Positions 52,427 through 61,432 are shown, numbered from the stretch's first letter. The stretch: DNA of 64,000 nt from an uncultured Lachnospiraceae bacterium (GCA_944380185.1 CALWGV010000043.1:1-64000); one strand, 5' to 3'. Program-made: numbers and translations. Notes: a model not told the origin generated them from the sequence alone.

Positions 52427-53090
52427 TGCTTCTCCTTCCTGCTGCGTCATTTCCCGGTATCTGTTTGCGCAGCTGTCCGATCAGGGCCGTGATTCTCTCG
52501 TTTTCCATCTTCATGCTGACTTGATTGACTACCATTCTGGCTGACAGCGGGCAGATCTCCTCCAAAACCGACAGGCCGTTTTCTCTGAGCGTCGTTCCGG
52601 TCTCCACGATATCCACAATCACTTCGGACAGCCCCACCAGCGGAGCCAGCTCCACCGAGCCGTTCAGCTTGATGATCTCTACGGTCTGCTGTCTGTGATT
52701 GTAAAAATAGTCTTTGGCAATCACCGGATATTTGGTGGCCACACGGATCAGCTGCCGGTGCCGGAGAAGTTCTCTCGAGGATTCTGGTCCGCAGACACAC
52801 ATCTTGCATTTTCCGATGCCCAAATCCATCACCTCGTAGATGCGGCGCCGTTCCTCCAGAATCGTATCTCTTCCCACGACGCCGATATCAGCCGCTCCGT
52901 ACTCCACGTAGGTAGGTACATCGCTGGCTTTGGCCAGAAAAAAACGCATCTTTCTCTCCTCATCGGCAAAAATAAGCCTGCGGGTGTTCGGGTCATAAAA
53001 CTCCCGGCAGTCAACGCCCAGGCCGCGCAGCATATCCATAGCCTTTCCGGCCAGCCGCCCTTTGGCCAGGGCAAACGTCAAATATCGCAT
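52404..53090 (-). CDS. hisG: HisG, short-form ATP phosphoribosyltransferase
   Basis: A 228-residue catalytic subunit of the first committed step of histidine synthesis. It has FALAKGRL (about 6-13), YVEYGAADIGVVGRD (about 61-75) and VDIVETGTTLRENGL (about 159-173). It lacks the C-terminal regulatory domain of long HisG, so it needs HisZ, whose gene lies just upstream and overlaps it by 13 nt. A Ser/Asn-rich tail ends the protein. Confidence 0.96.
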   Translation of the reverse strand: MRYLTFALAKGRLAGKAMDMLRGLGVDCREFYDPNTRRLIFADEERKMRFFLAKASDVPTYVEYGAADIGVVGRDTILEERRRIYEVMDLGIGKCKMCVCGPESSRELLRHRQLIRVATKYPVIAKDYFYNHRQQTVEIIKLNGSVELAPLVGLSEVIVDIVETGTTLRENGLSVLEEICPLSARMVVNQVSMKMENERITALIGQLRKQIPGNDAAGRRSNENSAFK

Positions 53091-54343
53091 AACCTTTCCT
53101 CCCGCATATTTTCCCCGTCGAAGATTATCAATCTTTCAAATCCCTGACCGACGGCATACTTTCTGTAGTAGGACTTTTTCTCTCCGCCTCCTTCACGGCT
53201 CTCCTGCCCGCCCGAAACACTGTCACTGTCCGGCTTCTCCATCCGCTGCAGCTGCACCTGTTCGCCTTTTTGCCGCAGCCGGCAGGCCAGGTCAATGGCC
53301 TGTTCCATACCGGACGGTCCATAGAGGATCAATGTCTGAGGGTGGGCGATCTTCATCTCGATTCCCTGGCGGGAAAGCGCCGCCATCACTGAATCCAGAA
53401 CAAGGGCAAAGCCGACCGCTCTGGCCCGTCGGCCGAACTGTTCCATCAGGTTGTCATAGCGTCCTCCGGTAGCCACCGGTTCGCCGGAGCCGTAGGTATA
53501 GCCCCGAAAAATCATGCCATTGTAATAGCGGTAGCCTCCTACCATGCCCAGATCAAAGGAGACGTATCTCTGCATGCCGTAACAGCCCAGAATGCGGTAC
53601 ACCTCCTGCAGTCTCTCGATAGCCTGCCCGGCCACCCCGCCCACCGGCAGCAAAGCCGCCTCCTCAAGCTGTGCAGCCGACGCAAAAAGCCCCGGGAGAC
53701 GGTCAAACAGGCTCCGTCTCTCCGCGTCTATTCCGCTGCGGGCCAGCTGTTCCTCCACACCGAAATAATTTTTGTTCTCCAGAAATCCGTAGATTTCCTC
53801 CTCTGTCTCCACCGGCAGGCCAGCTTCAGCAAAGAGCCCCTGCAAAAATCCCACATGCCCCACTTCCAGCTGAAAGTCTGTAAGGCCGCAGGCCAGCAGA
53901 CAGTCGATGGTCAATGCCAGAATCTCCGCATCGGCGTCGGCAGAACCATCATCCAAAAGCTCCGCCCCCGCCTGGGTAAATTCCTTGAGTCGGCCCTGGA
54001 GACTCAGACGGTTGATAAACATATTCTCAATGTAGGAGAGACGCACAGGCATCCCTCCCTCCTCAAATTCCCTGGCAGCAAAGCGAGCTATGGCCGGTGT
54101 CATGTCCGGCCGCAGCACCATGGTCTCTCCGTCCCGGTCAAAAAACTTGAAGAGATCCCGGGAAGCAGCACTTCCCTTTTCCCGGCTGAAAACGTCAAAA
54201 AATTCAAAGGAGGGAGTGCGGATATCCTGGTAGCCATAGCGATGAAAGACCGTGCGGATTAGCTCCTCAGCTCTGAGCCTGGCCGCATATTCCTTCCCCC
54301 AGATATCCCGTACTCCCTCCGGTGTATGTATGTTTTGCTTCAT
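53078..54343 (-). CDS. hisZ: HisZ, ATP phosphoribosyltransferase regulatory subunit
   Basis: A 421-residue paralogue of histidyl-tRNA synthetase that activates short HisG and confers histidine feedback. It has HTPEGVRDIWGKE (about 5-17), the class II motif VLRPDMTPAIARFAA, and YYNGMIFRGYTYGSGEPVATGGRYDNL. ATG 54343 follows GCGGGAGGAAGG. The upstream in-frame start is less likely. It is the first gene of the his operon. Confidence 0.95.
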   Translation of the reverse strand: MKQNIHTPEGVRDIWGKEYAARLRAEELIRTVFHRYGYQDIRTPSFEFFDVFSREKGSAASRDLFKFFDRDGETMVLRPDMTPAIARFAAREFEEGGMPVRLSYIENMFINRLSLQGRLKEFTQAGAELLDDGSADADAEILALTIDCLLACGLTDFQLEVGHVGFLQGLFAEAGLPVETEEEIYGFLENKNYFGVEEQLARSGIDAERRSLFDRLPGLFASAAQLEEAALLPVGGVAGQAIERLQEVYRILGCYGMQRYVSFDLGMVGGYRYYNGMIFRGYTYGSGEPVATGGRYDNLMEQFGRRARAVGFALVLDSVMAALSRQGIEMKIAHPQTLILYGPSGMEQAIDLACRLRQKGEQVQLQRMEKPDSDSVSGGQESREGGGEKKSYYRKYAVGQGFERLIIFDGENMREERLCDI

Positions 54344-54409
54344 CCTTCCTCCCGCAGCCATTTCCTTCACCTCGCACTTTAGTGTGCTACCATGTTATCA
54401 AGTGAAATC

Positions 54410-54438
54410 ATTATACAGAAAGAGGATGACTTTGTCAA
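54410..54438 (-). promoter_or_regulatory. his operon promoter
   Basis: Minus-strand -35 TTGACA (54433-54438), a 17-bp spacer and -10 TATAAT (54410-54415), a perfect consensus. The short leader carries a GCAC-N6-GTGC hairpin around 54369-54386 but I see no T-box. Confidence 0.9.
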
Positions 54439-54447
54439 GCCGCATGC

Positions 54448-55038
54448 TCAAAAACGAGATGCGGTACTATTTTTGTCGATTTTTCCGGTCCACAGCCGTA
54501 CATAAAGGCTCAGATAACCGCCTAAAGACAGGGCCATTGCGGCGATGGCCACCACATTCAAGATGCCAAGCCAGCCGGTGTCAAGCTCAGGGGCCAGCAA
54601 AATAGCGAAGAGAACGGCATCCAGGATAGCCGTGCAGATTTTCCCGTACCATCTGGCCCCACCGATGGTTTTGCCCATGCGCAGGGTACAGAGGCCGGCC
54701 ACAAACATAAAAGCCTCCTTGCCCACTAAAACCAGTACCATGGGCCACAGCTGCGGATAGCGAAACAGAAAGCTGATGGCGATGGAACCCTGCGTCAGTT
54801 TGTCGGCCACCGGATCCAGAACCTTGCCAAATTCCGTAATCATATTGAAGCGGCGGGCCACCTGCCCGTCCAGCAGATCCGTCAGGAAGGAAACCAGCAT
54901 AATCCCTGCCGCCAGATAATAATCTCTGCTGTCCTGGGCGGTCAAATATACCCCCAGATACACCGGCACCAGGATGATGCGCAGATACCCCATCAGGTTG
55001 GGGATTGAAAAATATTCTCTCTTCCAATCTTTGTTCAT
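54448..55038 (-). CDS. CDP-alcohol phosphatidyltransferase (PgsA-like)
   Basis: A 196-residue membrane enzyme with about five membrane segments. The CDP-alcohol signature is complete: D-G-x2-A-R-x8-G-x3-D-x3-D in LLDGQVARRFNMITEFGKVLDPVAD (about 56-80). It would make phosphatidylglycerophosphate from CDP-diacylglycerol and glycerol-3-phosphate, feeding phosphatidylglycerol and cardiolipin. Which paralogue it is cannot be told here. A cardiolipin synthase gene lies 6 kb away. A CCGCAT/ATGCGG hairpin (54440-54464) overlaps its stop codon. Confidence 0.88.
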   Translation of the reverse strand: MNKDWKREYFSIPNLMGYLRIILVPVYLGVYLTAQDSRDYYLAAGIMLVSFLTDLLDGQVARRFNMITEFGKVLDPVADKLTQGSIAISFLFRYPQLWPMVLVLVGKEAFMFVAGLCTLRMGKTIGGARWYGKICTAILDAVLFAILLAPELDTGWLGILNVVAIAAMALSLGGYLSLYVRLWTGKIDKNSTASRF

Positions 55039-55296
55039 CGTTCCCTTTACCTCCTGTATCCCGCCGACGAGTTTCTCCTGGCTCGTCCGGCGGTGTCATT
55101 TATATTCTACACGGTTCCGGGCTAAATGAACACCCCTAAAATAAAAGCTTATAGAATCCTTTCGTTTTTCTTTCGCTTCTTTTCACAGCTCTCATTGGAA
55201 AACCACAAGATTTTTACCAAATAGCGATTTTCTTTTCTCTCTTCTTGCGGTAAAATGATGATGATTGGCTGACAAAATGACAAAGGAGATGATGAT

Positions 55297-56352
55297 TTGT
55301 ACTCTTTCCAAAACGATTACAGCCAGTGCTGTCATCCGGCCATCCTGAAACGGCTGGCGTCACTCGGCACACAGGCCTTCTCCGGCTACGGCACAGATGA
55401 GATCTGCGCCTCAGCAGCCGATAAGATTCGCAAGACCGTCGGCTGCCCGCAGGCCGCCGTCCATTTTCTCACTGGAGGCACCCAGACCAATATGATTGTC
55501 ATCGATGCTCTCTTGCGCCCCTGGGAGGCCGTCATCGCGGCGGACAGCGGTCATATCCATGTCCATGAAACCGGAGCCGTGGAGGGAACGGGGCACAAAG
55601 TGCTGACTGCCCGCACAAAAGACGGCAAGCTTACCCCCTCGATGATTGAAGAAATATGCCGGAGGCACACCGATGAACATATGGTCCGCCCGCGGATGGT
55701 ATATCTGTCGGATTCCACCGAGCTGGGCACTATCTATACCAAAGCGGAACTTACTGCCATCCATGAGCTGTGCCGCCGCAGGGAACTCTATCTGTTCTTG
55801 GATGGAGCCAGGCTGGGAGCTGCCCTATGTGCCGAGACAAACGATCTGGCATTCACCGACCTGCCCCGCCTGTGCGATGTCTTTTATATCGGCGGCACCA
55901 AAAACGGTGCTATGTTGGGAGAGGCTGTGGTGATTCCCGATCCCTCTCTCTTTCCGGATTTCCGCTACCAGCTCAAGCATCGCGGCGGTATGCTGGCTAA
56001 AGGCTTTTTGCTGGGCGTCAACTTTGATGTGCTTTTCACCGACAGTCTGTATATGCAGCTGGCCGCTCAGGCGGACCGTATGGCCTCCCGCCTGAGGGAG
56101 GGACTCATCCGCCTTCAGATTCCCATGTTCGTGGATGCCCCCGCCAATCAGCTTTTCCCCGTGCTGCCCAACAGCTGGGTCGATGAACTTCAGGAAAGCT
56201 TTACCTTTGAAGTATGGTCGCCGGCCGGTCCAGACCGCACCTGCATCCGCCTGACCACCTCCTGGGCCACCGACGAAGCGGCAGTGGACGCACTCTTAAC
56301 CGCCCTGCAAAAATGCAGAGAGACAAATAATAGAGAATGGTCATTTATATAA
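55297..56352 (+). CDS. threonine aldolase-like PLP enzyme
   Basis: A 351-residue pyridoxal-phosphate enzyme of the L-threonine aldolase/beta-eliminating lyase fold. The likely PLP lysine lies in IGGTKNG (about 199-205), and DGARLGAAL (about 168-176) and GGTQTN (about 60-65) fit the family. It would cleave threonine or allo-threonine to glycine and acetaldehyde. The start is TTG at 55297: AAGGAG lies 9 nt upstream and no in-frame ATG is nearby. It is followed after 15 nt by a HAD gene. Confidence 0.88.
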   Translation: MYSFQNDYSQCCHPAILKRLASLGTQAFSGYGTDEICASAADKIRKTVGCPQAAVHFLTGGTQTNMIVIDALLRPWEAVIAADSGHIHVHETGAVEGTGHKVLTARTKDGKLTPSMIEEICRRHTDEHMVRPRMVYLSDSTELGTIYTKAELTAIHELCRRRELYLFLDGARLGAALCAETNDLAFTDLPRLCDVFYIGGTKNGAMLGEAVVIPDPSLFPDFRYQLKHRGGMLAKGFLLGVNFDVLFTDSLYMQLAAQADRMASRLREGLIRLQIPMFVDAPANQLFPVLPNSWVDELQESFTFEVWSPAGPDRTCIRLTTSWATDEAAVDALLTALQKCRETNNREWSFI

Positions 56353-56367
56353 AATAAGGAGATTGCT

Positions 56368-57162
56368 ATGATCCAGCTTATCGCCAGCGATATGGACGGT
56401 ACTTTGCTGCCGCCTTACACCTCCCAGGTCTCTGACAGAGCCAAAAGGCTCATCGACAGACTGATTCAAAACGGCATCCTGTTCTGTCCGGCCAGCGGAC
56501 GCCAGTATGCTAATCTGAAGGGGCTTTTTTCGCCACTGGGGGATCGCATCCCCTATATCTGTGAGAACGGTGCAGCCGTTATTCTGCAGGGCGAGGTCAT
56601 CGCTCAGGCCTCTATGGACCGGACTGCTGCTGAGGAGCTTTTATCCGACATCAATGGACAGAACGGCTATGAATTGCAGGTAAATGTAGTACAGACCTGC
56701 TATCTGACGCCCAAAAAGGAAAGCTATCTGCAGCTGATGCGGGATCAGGTCCGCAATCACGTCACCGTGGTAAAGGATATTTTTTCCATCACCAATGAAC
56801 CCATCCTGAAAATCTCCGTCTATTGCGAGGACGGCATTTCCGCCGATTATCTGCACTGGATTCAGGGTAAATACGGACAGGTTTTTCAGGTTTTACAGAG
56901 CAGTGAGAAATTTATCGACGCCACTGCCAAGGGCATCAGCAAGGGCTGGGGTATGGAGCACCTGGCCGCCCGGCTGGCGATCCCTGTGGAAGACATTGTC
57001 GCCATCGGAGATCACAACAACGACCGGGAAATCCTGGAGCTGGTCGGCCATCCCATCGTAATGCAGTCTGGCCTCCCTTCCCTGCAAAAAATCGCCGAAC
57101 GAACGATTCCCTCTGTGGAAGATTATCTGGAAGAGCTGCTGAGGCAGGCGGAGCGGGGATAG
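56368..57162 (+). CDS. Cof-type HAD-IIB phosphatase
   Basis: A 264-residue HAD hydrolase. Motif I is SDMDGTLL (about 7-14), motif II lies in ASGRQYANL, motif III is the Lys in ATAKGISKGWG, and motif IV is AIGDHNNDREIL. The C2b cap sits in the middle. Cof-type enzymes dephosphorylate sugar phosphates or FMN. The AAGGAG site precedes the ATG, and it is probably cotranscribed with the aldolase gene. Confidence 0.92.
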   Translation: MIQLIASDMDGTLLPPYTSQVSDRAKRLIDRLIQNGILFCPASGRQYANLKGLFSPLGDRIPYICENGAAVILQGEVIAQASMDRTAAEELLSDINGQNGYELQVNVVQTCYLTPKKESYLQLMRDQVRNHVTVVKDIFSITNEPILKISVYCEDGISADYLHWIQGKYGQVFQVLQSSEKFIDATAKGISKGWGMEHLAARLAIPVEDIVAIGDHNNDREILELVGHPIVMQSGLPSLQKIAERTIPSVEDYLEELLRQAERG

Positions 57163-57227
57163 ATCGGCTTGTGTCAATCGATTAAAAAAAATTTAAAATT
57201 CCCTCCCCGATAAGCCCCATATGCAAA

Positions 57228-58940
57228 TTACTCTCTTTGCAATGTAAATAGAGAATAAAAGTATGCTTTGGCGTCCATCAGCTCCTGGAAAGTGCCTGTC
57301 TCCCGGATCTCACCGTCCTTCATGACAATGATTCCGTCATACTGGCTCATGAGGGCCGCATCCAGCCGATGGGTGACCACAATACGGGTCAGGCCGTCCA
57401 AATGAAGGATGGCATCAGAGACCTCGAAGGCGGTCTGATTGTCCAGGGCAGCAGTAGCCTCGTCCAGCATCAGCACCGGCGTCCCCCGCAGCAGCGCCCG
57501 GGCGATGGACACCCGCTGCCGCTCTCCTCCGGACAGACCCACGCCGTTTTCACCGCAGGAATATTCCATTCCCCGCCGGGCGATCAGCTCAGACAGCCCA
57601 GAGCGGTTGACGGCCGACTCCACCTGATCGGCCGGGAATTCCCGGAACATGGTCAGGTTGGTTCGGATGGTATCGTCAAAGAGAAACACATTCTGGCCGA
57701 TGAGGCTCATCAGGTCGTACAGGCTGTCGGTGTCCACCTCCCGCAGCTCCTGGCCGTCGATGGAAATGGAGCCGGTGTAATCCTGATAGGCTCCCATGAG
57801 CAAATTCAGGAGAGTGGATTTGCCCGATCCGGAGGAACCTACGATGGCGTAACTTCTGCCCGCCGCAAAGCGAACGGATATATCCCGGAGCACCGGTTTA
57901 TCCGGCTCGTAGCCAAAACCCACGTGATCCAGGGCAATGGCGTCGGACAAAACGGGCGGGATGGCCCTGCCGGCGTGTCCTGCGTTTTCCTGCGTGATCT
58001 GGGACAGCTTTTCGATGAGGGCCAGAGCGGCCTTCCGGCTGGCCAGGGACTGGGGAACGATCTGGATCGGCTGAGTAAAGCAGTTGCACAGGTTGAGGAT
58101 AATGAGCACCGTGCCCATCTGGATATCTCCGCGGATAGCCAGCCAGGCTCCATAGAAGAATATGCCCACCTGAAGAATCGTCCCGCAGGTCTGCGTAATC
58201 CCGCTGAGCATGGCGCTCCAGCGGCGCAGGTTTTCCTTCACCCGTTCAGTCTGGGCATTGGATGTCCGGAACATTCGGTTGACTTCCTTCTCCGCCTTGA
58301 AACTCTTGATGACGGAAAAGCCCGTGAGGAAGTCTTTCACCTGGGCCACAAACTTCTCGTTCTGATCGCTCATGTCCTTCTCCCGGCGAGCCAATCCCTT
58401 GCCCATGACCAGGGCGCAGACCATGGGAATCAGGCTGAGCACAATAGTAGCCAAGGCCAGCTGCCAGCTTAAAAGCAGCATCATCACCAGGCCGCCCACA
58501 AACATGGAGCAGAAGTAGATCAGCAGGATAGAACGATTGAGATAATTCTCCTCAATGGAGTTGGCATCATTGGTCAGGGCGGACAGATACCGGCTGGTAT
58601 TCTCCCGGGAGAAGGCGCTGATGCTTTTCTCCGACAGCCGGGAAAAAGCGTGATCCTTATACTGCCGCAGGGCCTTGTGGACAAATTTTGTCTTATAATA
58701 ATACATGAGCAGATCCACTGCCAGTGTGGCCGCCAAAGCGGCAAGAGAAACTCGCAGAGTCTGCCACAGTCTGGTTAGGTCTCCGGCGGCCATGATGTTG
58801 GTGACCTCGCCCAGCATCCAGGAGAAAAACAGCATGGCCCCGGTGCTCAAAATGGTCAAAATAAGGGCCAGGGCAAAATTAAGGTGGTTGTGTCGGTAAA
58901 AGGTTCGGGTGTACTCCCGGATATCAGTGTTCTTTTTCAT
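57228..58940 (-). CDS. ABC transporter, fused permease and ATPase
   Basis: A 570-residue half-transporter. The N-terminal domain (about 1-310) has six membrane segments. The ATPase domain has Walker A GSSGSGKSTL (about 372-381), signature LSGGERQRV and Walker B MLDEATAALD. It probably works as a dimer and may export a drug, lipid or peptide. Its start overlaps the stop of the XRE-type regulator gene by 17 nt, so the two are translationally coupled. Confidence 0.93.
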   Translation of the reverse strand: MKKNTDIREYTRTFYRHNHLNFALALILTILSTGAMLFFSWMLGEVTNIMAAGDLTRLWQTLRVSLAALAATLAVDLLMYYYKTKFVHKALRQYKDHAFSRLSEKSISAFSRENTSRYLSALTNDANSIEENYLNRSILLIYFCSMFVGGLVMMLLLSWQLALATIVLSLIPMVCALVMGKGLARREKDMSDQNEKFVAQVKDFLTGFSVIKSFKAEKEVNRMFRTSNAQTERVKENLRRWSAMLSGITQTCGTILQVGIFFYGAWLAIRGDIQMGTVLIILNLCNCFTQPIQIVPQSLASRKAALALIEKLSQITQENAGHAGRAIPPVLSDAIALDHVGFGYEPDKPVLRDISVRFAAGRSYAIVGSSGSGKSTLLNLLMGAYQDYTGSISIDGQELREVDTDSLYDLMSLIGQNVFLFDDTIRTNLTMFREFPADQVESAVNRSGLSELIARRGMEYSCGENGVGLSGGERQRVSIARALLRGTPVLMLDEATAALDNQTAFEVSDAILHLDGLTRIVVTHRLDAALMSQYDGIIVMKDGEIRETGTFQELMDAKAYFYSLFTLQRE

Positions 58941-59847
58941 GTTCCTGCTCCTTCTTTCGCTGTATTTGTTCCTCAGTCAGAGCCAGGATGGGCCTCTCCC
59001 GGGCATTCCAACCGTAGTACCAGGCATCGTTTTCTTCCATGAACCACCTGGCAAAGTAGAGGAAGGGAACCAGCGCCATATTATTGTGAATCATGTACAT
59101 ATCCATAGTCTCATCTTCCAATTCCAGAGATTTGCGCTGCAGCAGATGACATTCGGCCATGGCCCTGGCAGCCTTCTCCACCGTATCTAAGGGCAGACCG
59201 GTGCGCTTGACGATGGCAGGAATCGTATAGTAGTTGGCCTTTTGGGAATAGAGATACCGTAAAATTTCCAGGCTTCCCTCCAGGCTCAGGGCAGAAAACA
59301 GCTTTCGATATGCCTCATTGTCAGCAAAGTGAGCCTCATAACCTTCCGGCGGCTCGGGCAGCAAAAGGTATAAAGGAAAATTTTCAGCAATCACTCCAAG
59401 AAGCATTCCCTCCTCAGTTACCATTATGGAGCGAAACCAGGCGTTGGGTACATCCAGCAGCACATCCGCTACATAGCAGCTTTCCGCCATCACTTTCAAT
59501 TCGCTGCTGGGATATAGATTCTGCGGATCAACATAAAGGGAAAGGTAACTGCCTGCCAGCAAGCGAAACAGCCGCCCCAATCTCTCCTCCTTAGGAATTG
59601 TCTGGAACCACCGGTTCATCTGCTGGGCCATGTCCAGAGAAACTCCTTCTTCACGGCCGAAGAGACTGTCGATAGTTACCCCCAGCCGGTCCGCCAGGAC
59701 AGGCAAAAGTTCCACATCCGGTGCGCCGCCCTTCTCCCATTTGCTCACTGCCTGGGCGGACACCCCTACCAGCTGGCCCAGCTGCTCCTGGGTCAGTCCC
59801 CGCTCCTTGCGCAGTTCCACAATACGTTTACTCAACAGATTTTCCAT
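58924..59847 (-). CDS. XRE-family regulator with large C-terminal domain
   Basis: A 307-residue regulator. The N-terminal HTH (about 5-60) has RIVELRKERGLTQEQLGQLVGVSAQAVSKWEKGG. The C-terminal part (about 80-290) includes a MAECHLLQRKSLELEDETMDMYMIHNNMALVPFLYFARWFMEEN stretch and is unlike any sensor domain I can name. A GAGGTG site precedes the ATG. It is coupled to the ABC gene and has a promoter flanked by TGGTTGT-type motifs, so it probably controls itself and the exporter. Confidence 0.85.
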   Translation of the reverse strand: MENLLSKRIVELRKERGLTQEQLGQLVGVSAQAVSKWEKGGAPDVELLPVLADRLGVTIDSLFGREEGVSLDMAQQMNRWFQTIPKEERLGRLFRLLAGSYLSLYVDPQNLYPSSELKVMAESCYVADVLLDVPNAWFRSIMVTEEGMLLGVIAENFPLYLLLPEPPEGYEAHFADNEAYRKLFSALSLEGSLEILRYLYSQKANYYTIPAIVKRTGLPLDTVEKAARAMAECHLLQRKSLELEDETMDMYMIHNNMALVPFLYFARWFMEENDAWYYGWNARERPILALTEEQIQRKKEQEHEKEH

Positions 59848-59869
59848 AAAAGCACCTCATTTCATCTGA

Positions 59870-59905
59870 TGGTTGTATGATACCAAAAACGCTGGTTGAA
59901 TTCAA
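59870..59905 (-). promoter_or_regulatory. promoter of the XRE-ABC operon with repeated half-sites
   Basis: Minus-strand -35 TTGAAT (59900-59905), a 17-bp spacer and -10 TATCAT (59877-59882). Plus-strand TGGTTGT (59870-59876) and TGGTTGA (59893-59899) flank the -10. Confidence 0.75.
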
Positions 59906-59926
59906 TGGCGGTAATTTTGCAACAAA

Positions 59927-59941
59927 ACAACCATTGGTTGT
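59927..59941. promoter_or_regulatory. palindromic operator of the XRE regulator
   Basis: ACAACCA-T-TGGTTGT is a perfect 15-bp palindrome upstream of the -35, and its half-site recurs at 59870 and 59893. Confidence 0.65.
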
Positions 59942-59958
59942 GTGCGCGCCCATAGCTT

Positions 59959-59988
59959 CGCGCCGGGAACAATACTGTCCCCGGCGCG
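59959..59988. other. strong GC-rich hairpin
   Basis: Arms CGCGCCGGG (59959-59967) and CCCGGCGCG (59980-59988) follow the lipoprotein gene on the minus strand. A T-rich ATTTTACT follows only on the plus strand. Confidence 0.55.
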
Positions 59989-60041
59989 GCATTTTACTCA
60001 TATCTGGTCTTATCACATTTCCCAGGACCAGGCCTAATCTT

Positions 60042-60620
60042 TTATTCCTGCTCCACCTGAATCGTCCCGGTCAGTTCTGATATATACTCGCTGCCAGACA
60101 CAGCCTGGCCCAGCTCATACAATCCCCCTGCCTCGCCGAAATCCCCATAGAACATGACCACATCACCCCAGGGCGCATAGTAAGCAAGGGTACCTGCACC
60201 GGAGCCAGCCCGCGGCGCATCGCTGGTATCCAGCTCCTGCGGCGGATAAAAGATTTTTTCATTGGTACTGTAATCTTCCACCTCGATGGTCAGCGGCAGC
60301 TGCTCGTAAAGATCCCGCGCCGCCTGACTGTCGTTCAGTTCAAAAAGGATCGTGTTCCCGTTTCCTTCTACACGGATTAGCATTGCTGTCTCTTCCTCCG
60401 TTTCTGTTTCTGTCTCTATCTCTGTTTCTGTTCCCCTTTCCGTCTCGGCTTCTGTCTCGGCCGCAATTTCTGCTGCCCTCTCGGCAATCGTTGCGTCGGT
60501 CACAGTTTCCCCCGCCGGCCCTGCTGTGTTTTCCGCCTCCGCCGCCTGCCCGCAGGCGGTCAGAAAAAGCTGCAGGGCCAGAAAAAGAAGCAGAACCTTG
60601 ATCGTTTTATTTTTTGACAT
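60042..60620 (-). CDS. lipoprotein with cyclophilin-like domain
   Basis: A 192-residue lipoprotein with the lipobox LTAC (about 20-23). A low-complexity Glu/Thr stretch (about 55-78, repeats of ETE) links it to a C-terminal domain with MLIRVEGNGNTILFELNDSQAARDLYEQLPLTIEVEDY and YYAPWGDVVMFYGDF, which matches the cyclophilin-like fold of flavin-linked surface proteins. It shows no peptidyl-prolyl isomerase active site that I can identify. It precedes an unlinked hairpin on the minus strand. Confidence 0.75.
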   Translation of the reverse strand: MSKNKTIKVLLLFLALQLFLTACGQAAEAENTAGPAGETVTDATIAERAAEIAAETEAETERGTETEIETETETEEETAMLIRVEGNGNTILFELNDSQAARDLYEQLPLTIEVEDYSTNEKIFYPPQELDTSDAPRAGSGAGTLAYYAPWGDVVMFYGDFGEAGGLYELGQAVSGSEYISELTGTIQVEQE

Positions 60621-60664
60621 ATTGATCTCCTCTCCAAACAGCCGCCTGTTCTCTGGCCGCCGTC

Positions 60665-61201
60665 CTATTTCAGGCGCTTTCCCAGCATATAGGCCTGCTG
60701 CAGGAATTCAGAGTGCCGCGTCATAGAAGGTGTTCCGCAGCCTGCACCCAGCACCATGCCCATGTCCTTCAGGTTCAGATACCGCACCAGAGTTTTGTAG
60801 TGGGATTCCAGGGCATCAAAGGTCCAATTGTCGCTGTTCCACGCAGCCGCCAGCAGCGCGGATTTCATATGCTTTCTCTGAATGCTGCTGTTAAATGCGC
60901 AGAAACGGTCGATCAGGGTTTTCAGCTGGGCCGACATTCCATAATAATACAACGGGGTGACAAACACCATCATGTCCGCTCCCAGAATCTTCGGCCGAAT
61001 CTCCTCTATCGCATCCTTCTGCACGCAGGGACCTTCATAGCCGCAGTGGATGCACCCTGTGCAGGGATGTACATCGGCATGAGCGGCATCGACCATTTCT
61101 ACGCTGTGGCCCGCTTCTTTTGCTCCCTGCCGGAAACGGTCCGCCAGCATGTTGGAAGAACCATTTTTATTGGGACTTCCTTCTAGAATCACAATCTTCA
61201 T
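60665..61201 (-). CDS. NADPH-dependent FMN reductase family protein
   Basis: A 178-residue flavodoxin-fold reductase and a paralogue of the one at 46666. KIVILEGSPNKNGSSNM is the FMN loop and VTPLYYYGMSAQL the second contact. CTGCIHCGYEGPC is a cysteine-rich segment. ATG 61201 follows AAGGAG. The upstream in-frame start at 61228 has no site. It has its own promoter and sits just upstream of the cyclophilin-like lipoprotein gene, which often partners flavoproteins. Confidence 0.87.
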   Translation of the reverse strand: MKIVILEGSPNKNGSSNMLADRFRQGAKEAGHSVEMVDAAHADVHPCTGCIHCGYEGPCVQKDAIEEIRPKILGADMMVFVTPLYYYGMSAQLKTLIDRFCAFNSSIQRKHMKSALLAAAWNSDNWTFDALESHYKTLVRYLNLKDMGMVLGAGCGTPSMTRHSEFLQQAYMLGKRLK

Positions 61202-61316
61202 CCTGTAATCTCCTTCTGTTTTTTGCACTTGACATCGGTCATCGCATCATTCCTTTGTCCAGCCAGTCCGTTTTCTTCCTCTTATCATGTTTTGAGCATT
61301 TGTTTCTGATGACTTC

Positions 61317-61346
61317 ATTATAGAAGCGATTTATATAAATGTCCAA
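61317..61346 (-). promoter_or_regulatory. promoter of the FMN reductase gene
   Basis: Minus-strand -35 TTGGAC (61341-61346), an 18-bp spacer and -10 TATAAT (61317-61322). The leader of about 110 nt holds no obvious gene. Confidence 0.7.
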
Positions 61347-61387
61347 TACCTGTCTCAAATCTCCAGATATGCCTTTACGGCATGTCT

Positions 61388-61432
61388 AAAAAAACCGCAT
61401 GCGTCAAGTTTACTTTGGATTTCGGTTGATGC
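61388..61432 (-). terminator. possible terminator of cardiolipin synthase
   Basis: On the minus strand AACCG pairs with CGGTT (61393-61397 and 61423-61427), with an inner GCATCAA/TTGACGC helix, and a T-run follows. The folding is imperfect. Confidence 0.5.

Noticed and set aside
57369..58472. 367-codon plus-strand open frame opposite the ABC transporter gene
   Set aside because: Antisense shadow of the transporter reading frame. The minus-strand frame has all ABC motifs.
59959..59988. GC-rich hairpin as terminator of the lipoprotein gene
   Set aside because: The hairpin is strong, but there is no U-tract on the minus strand. I list it only as a hairpin.
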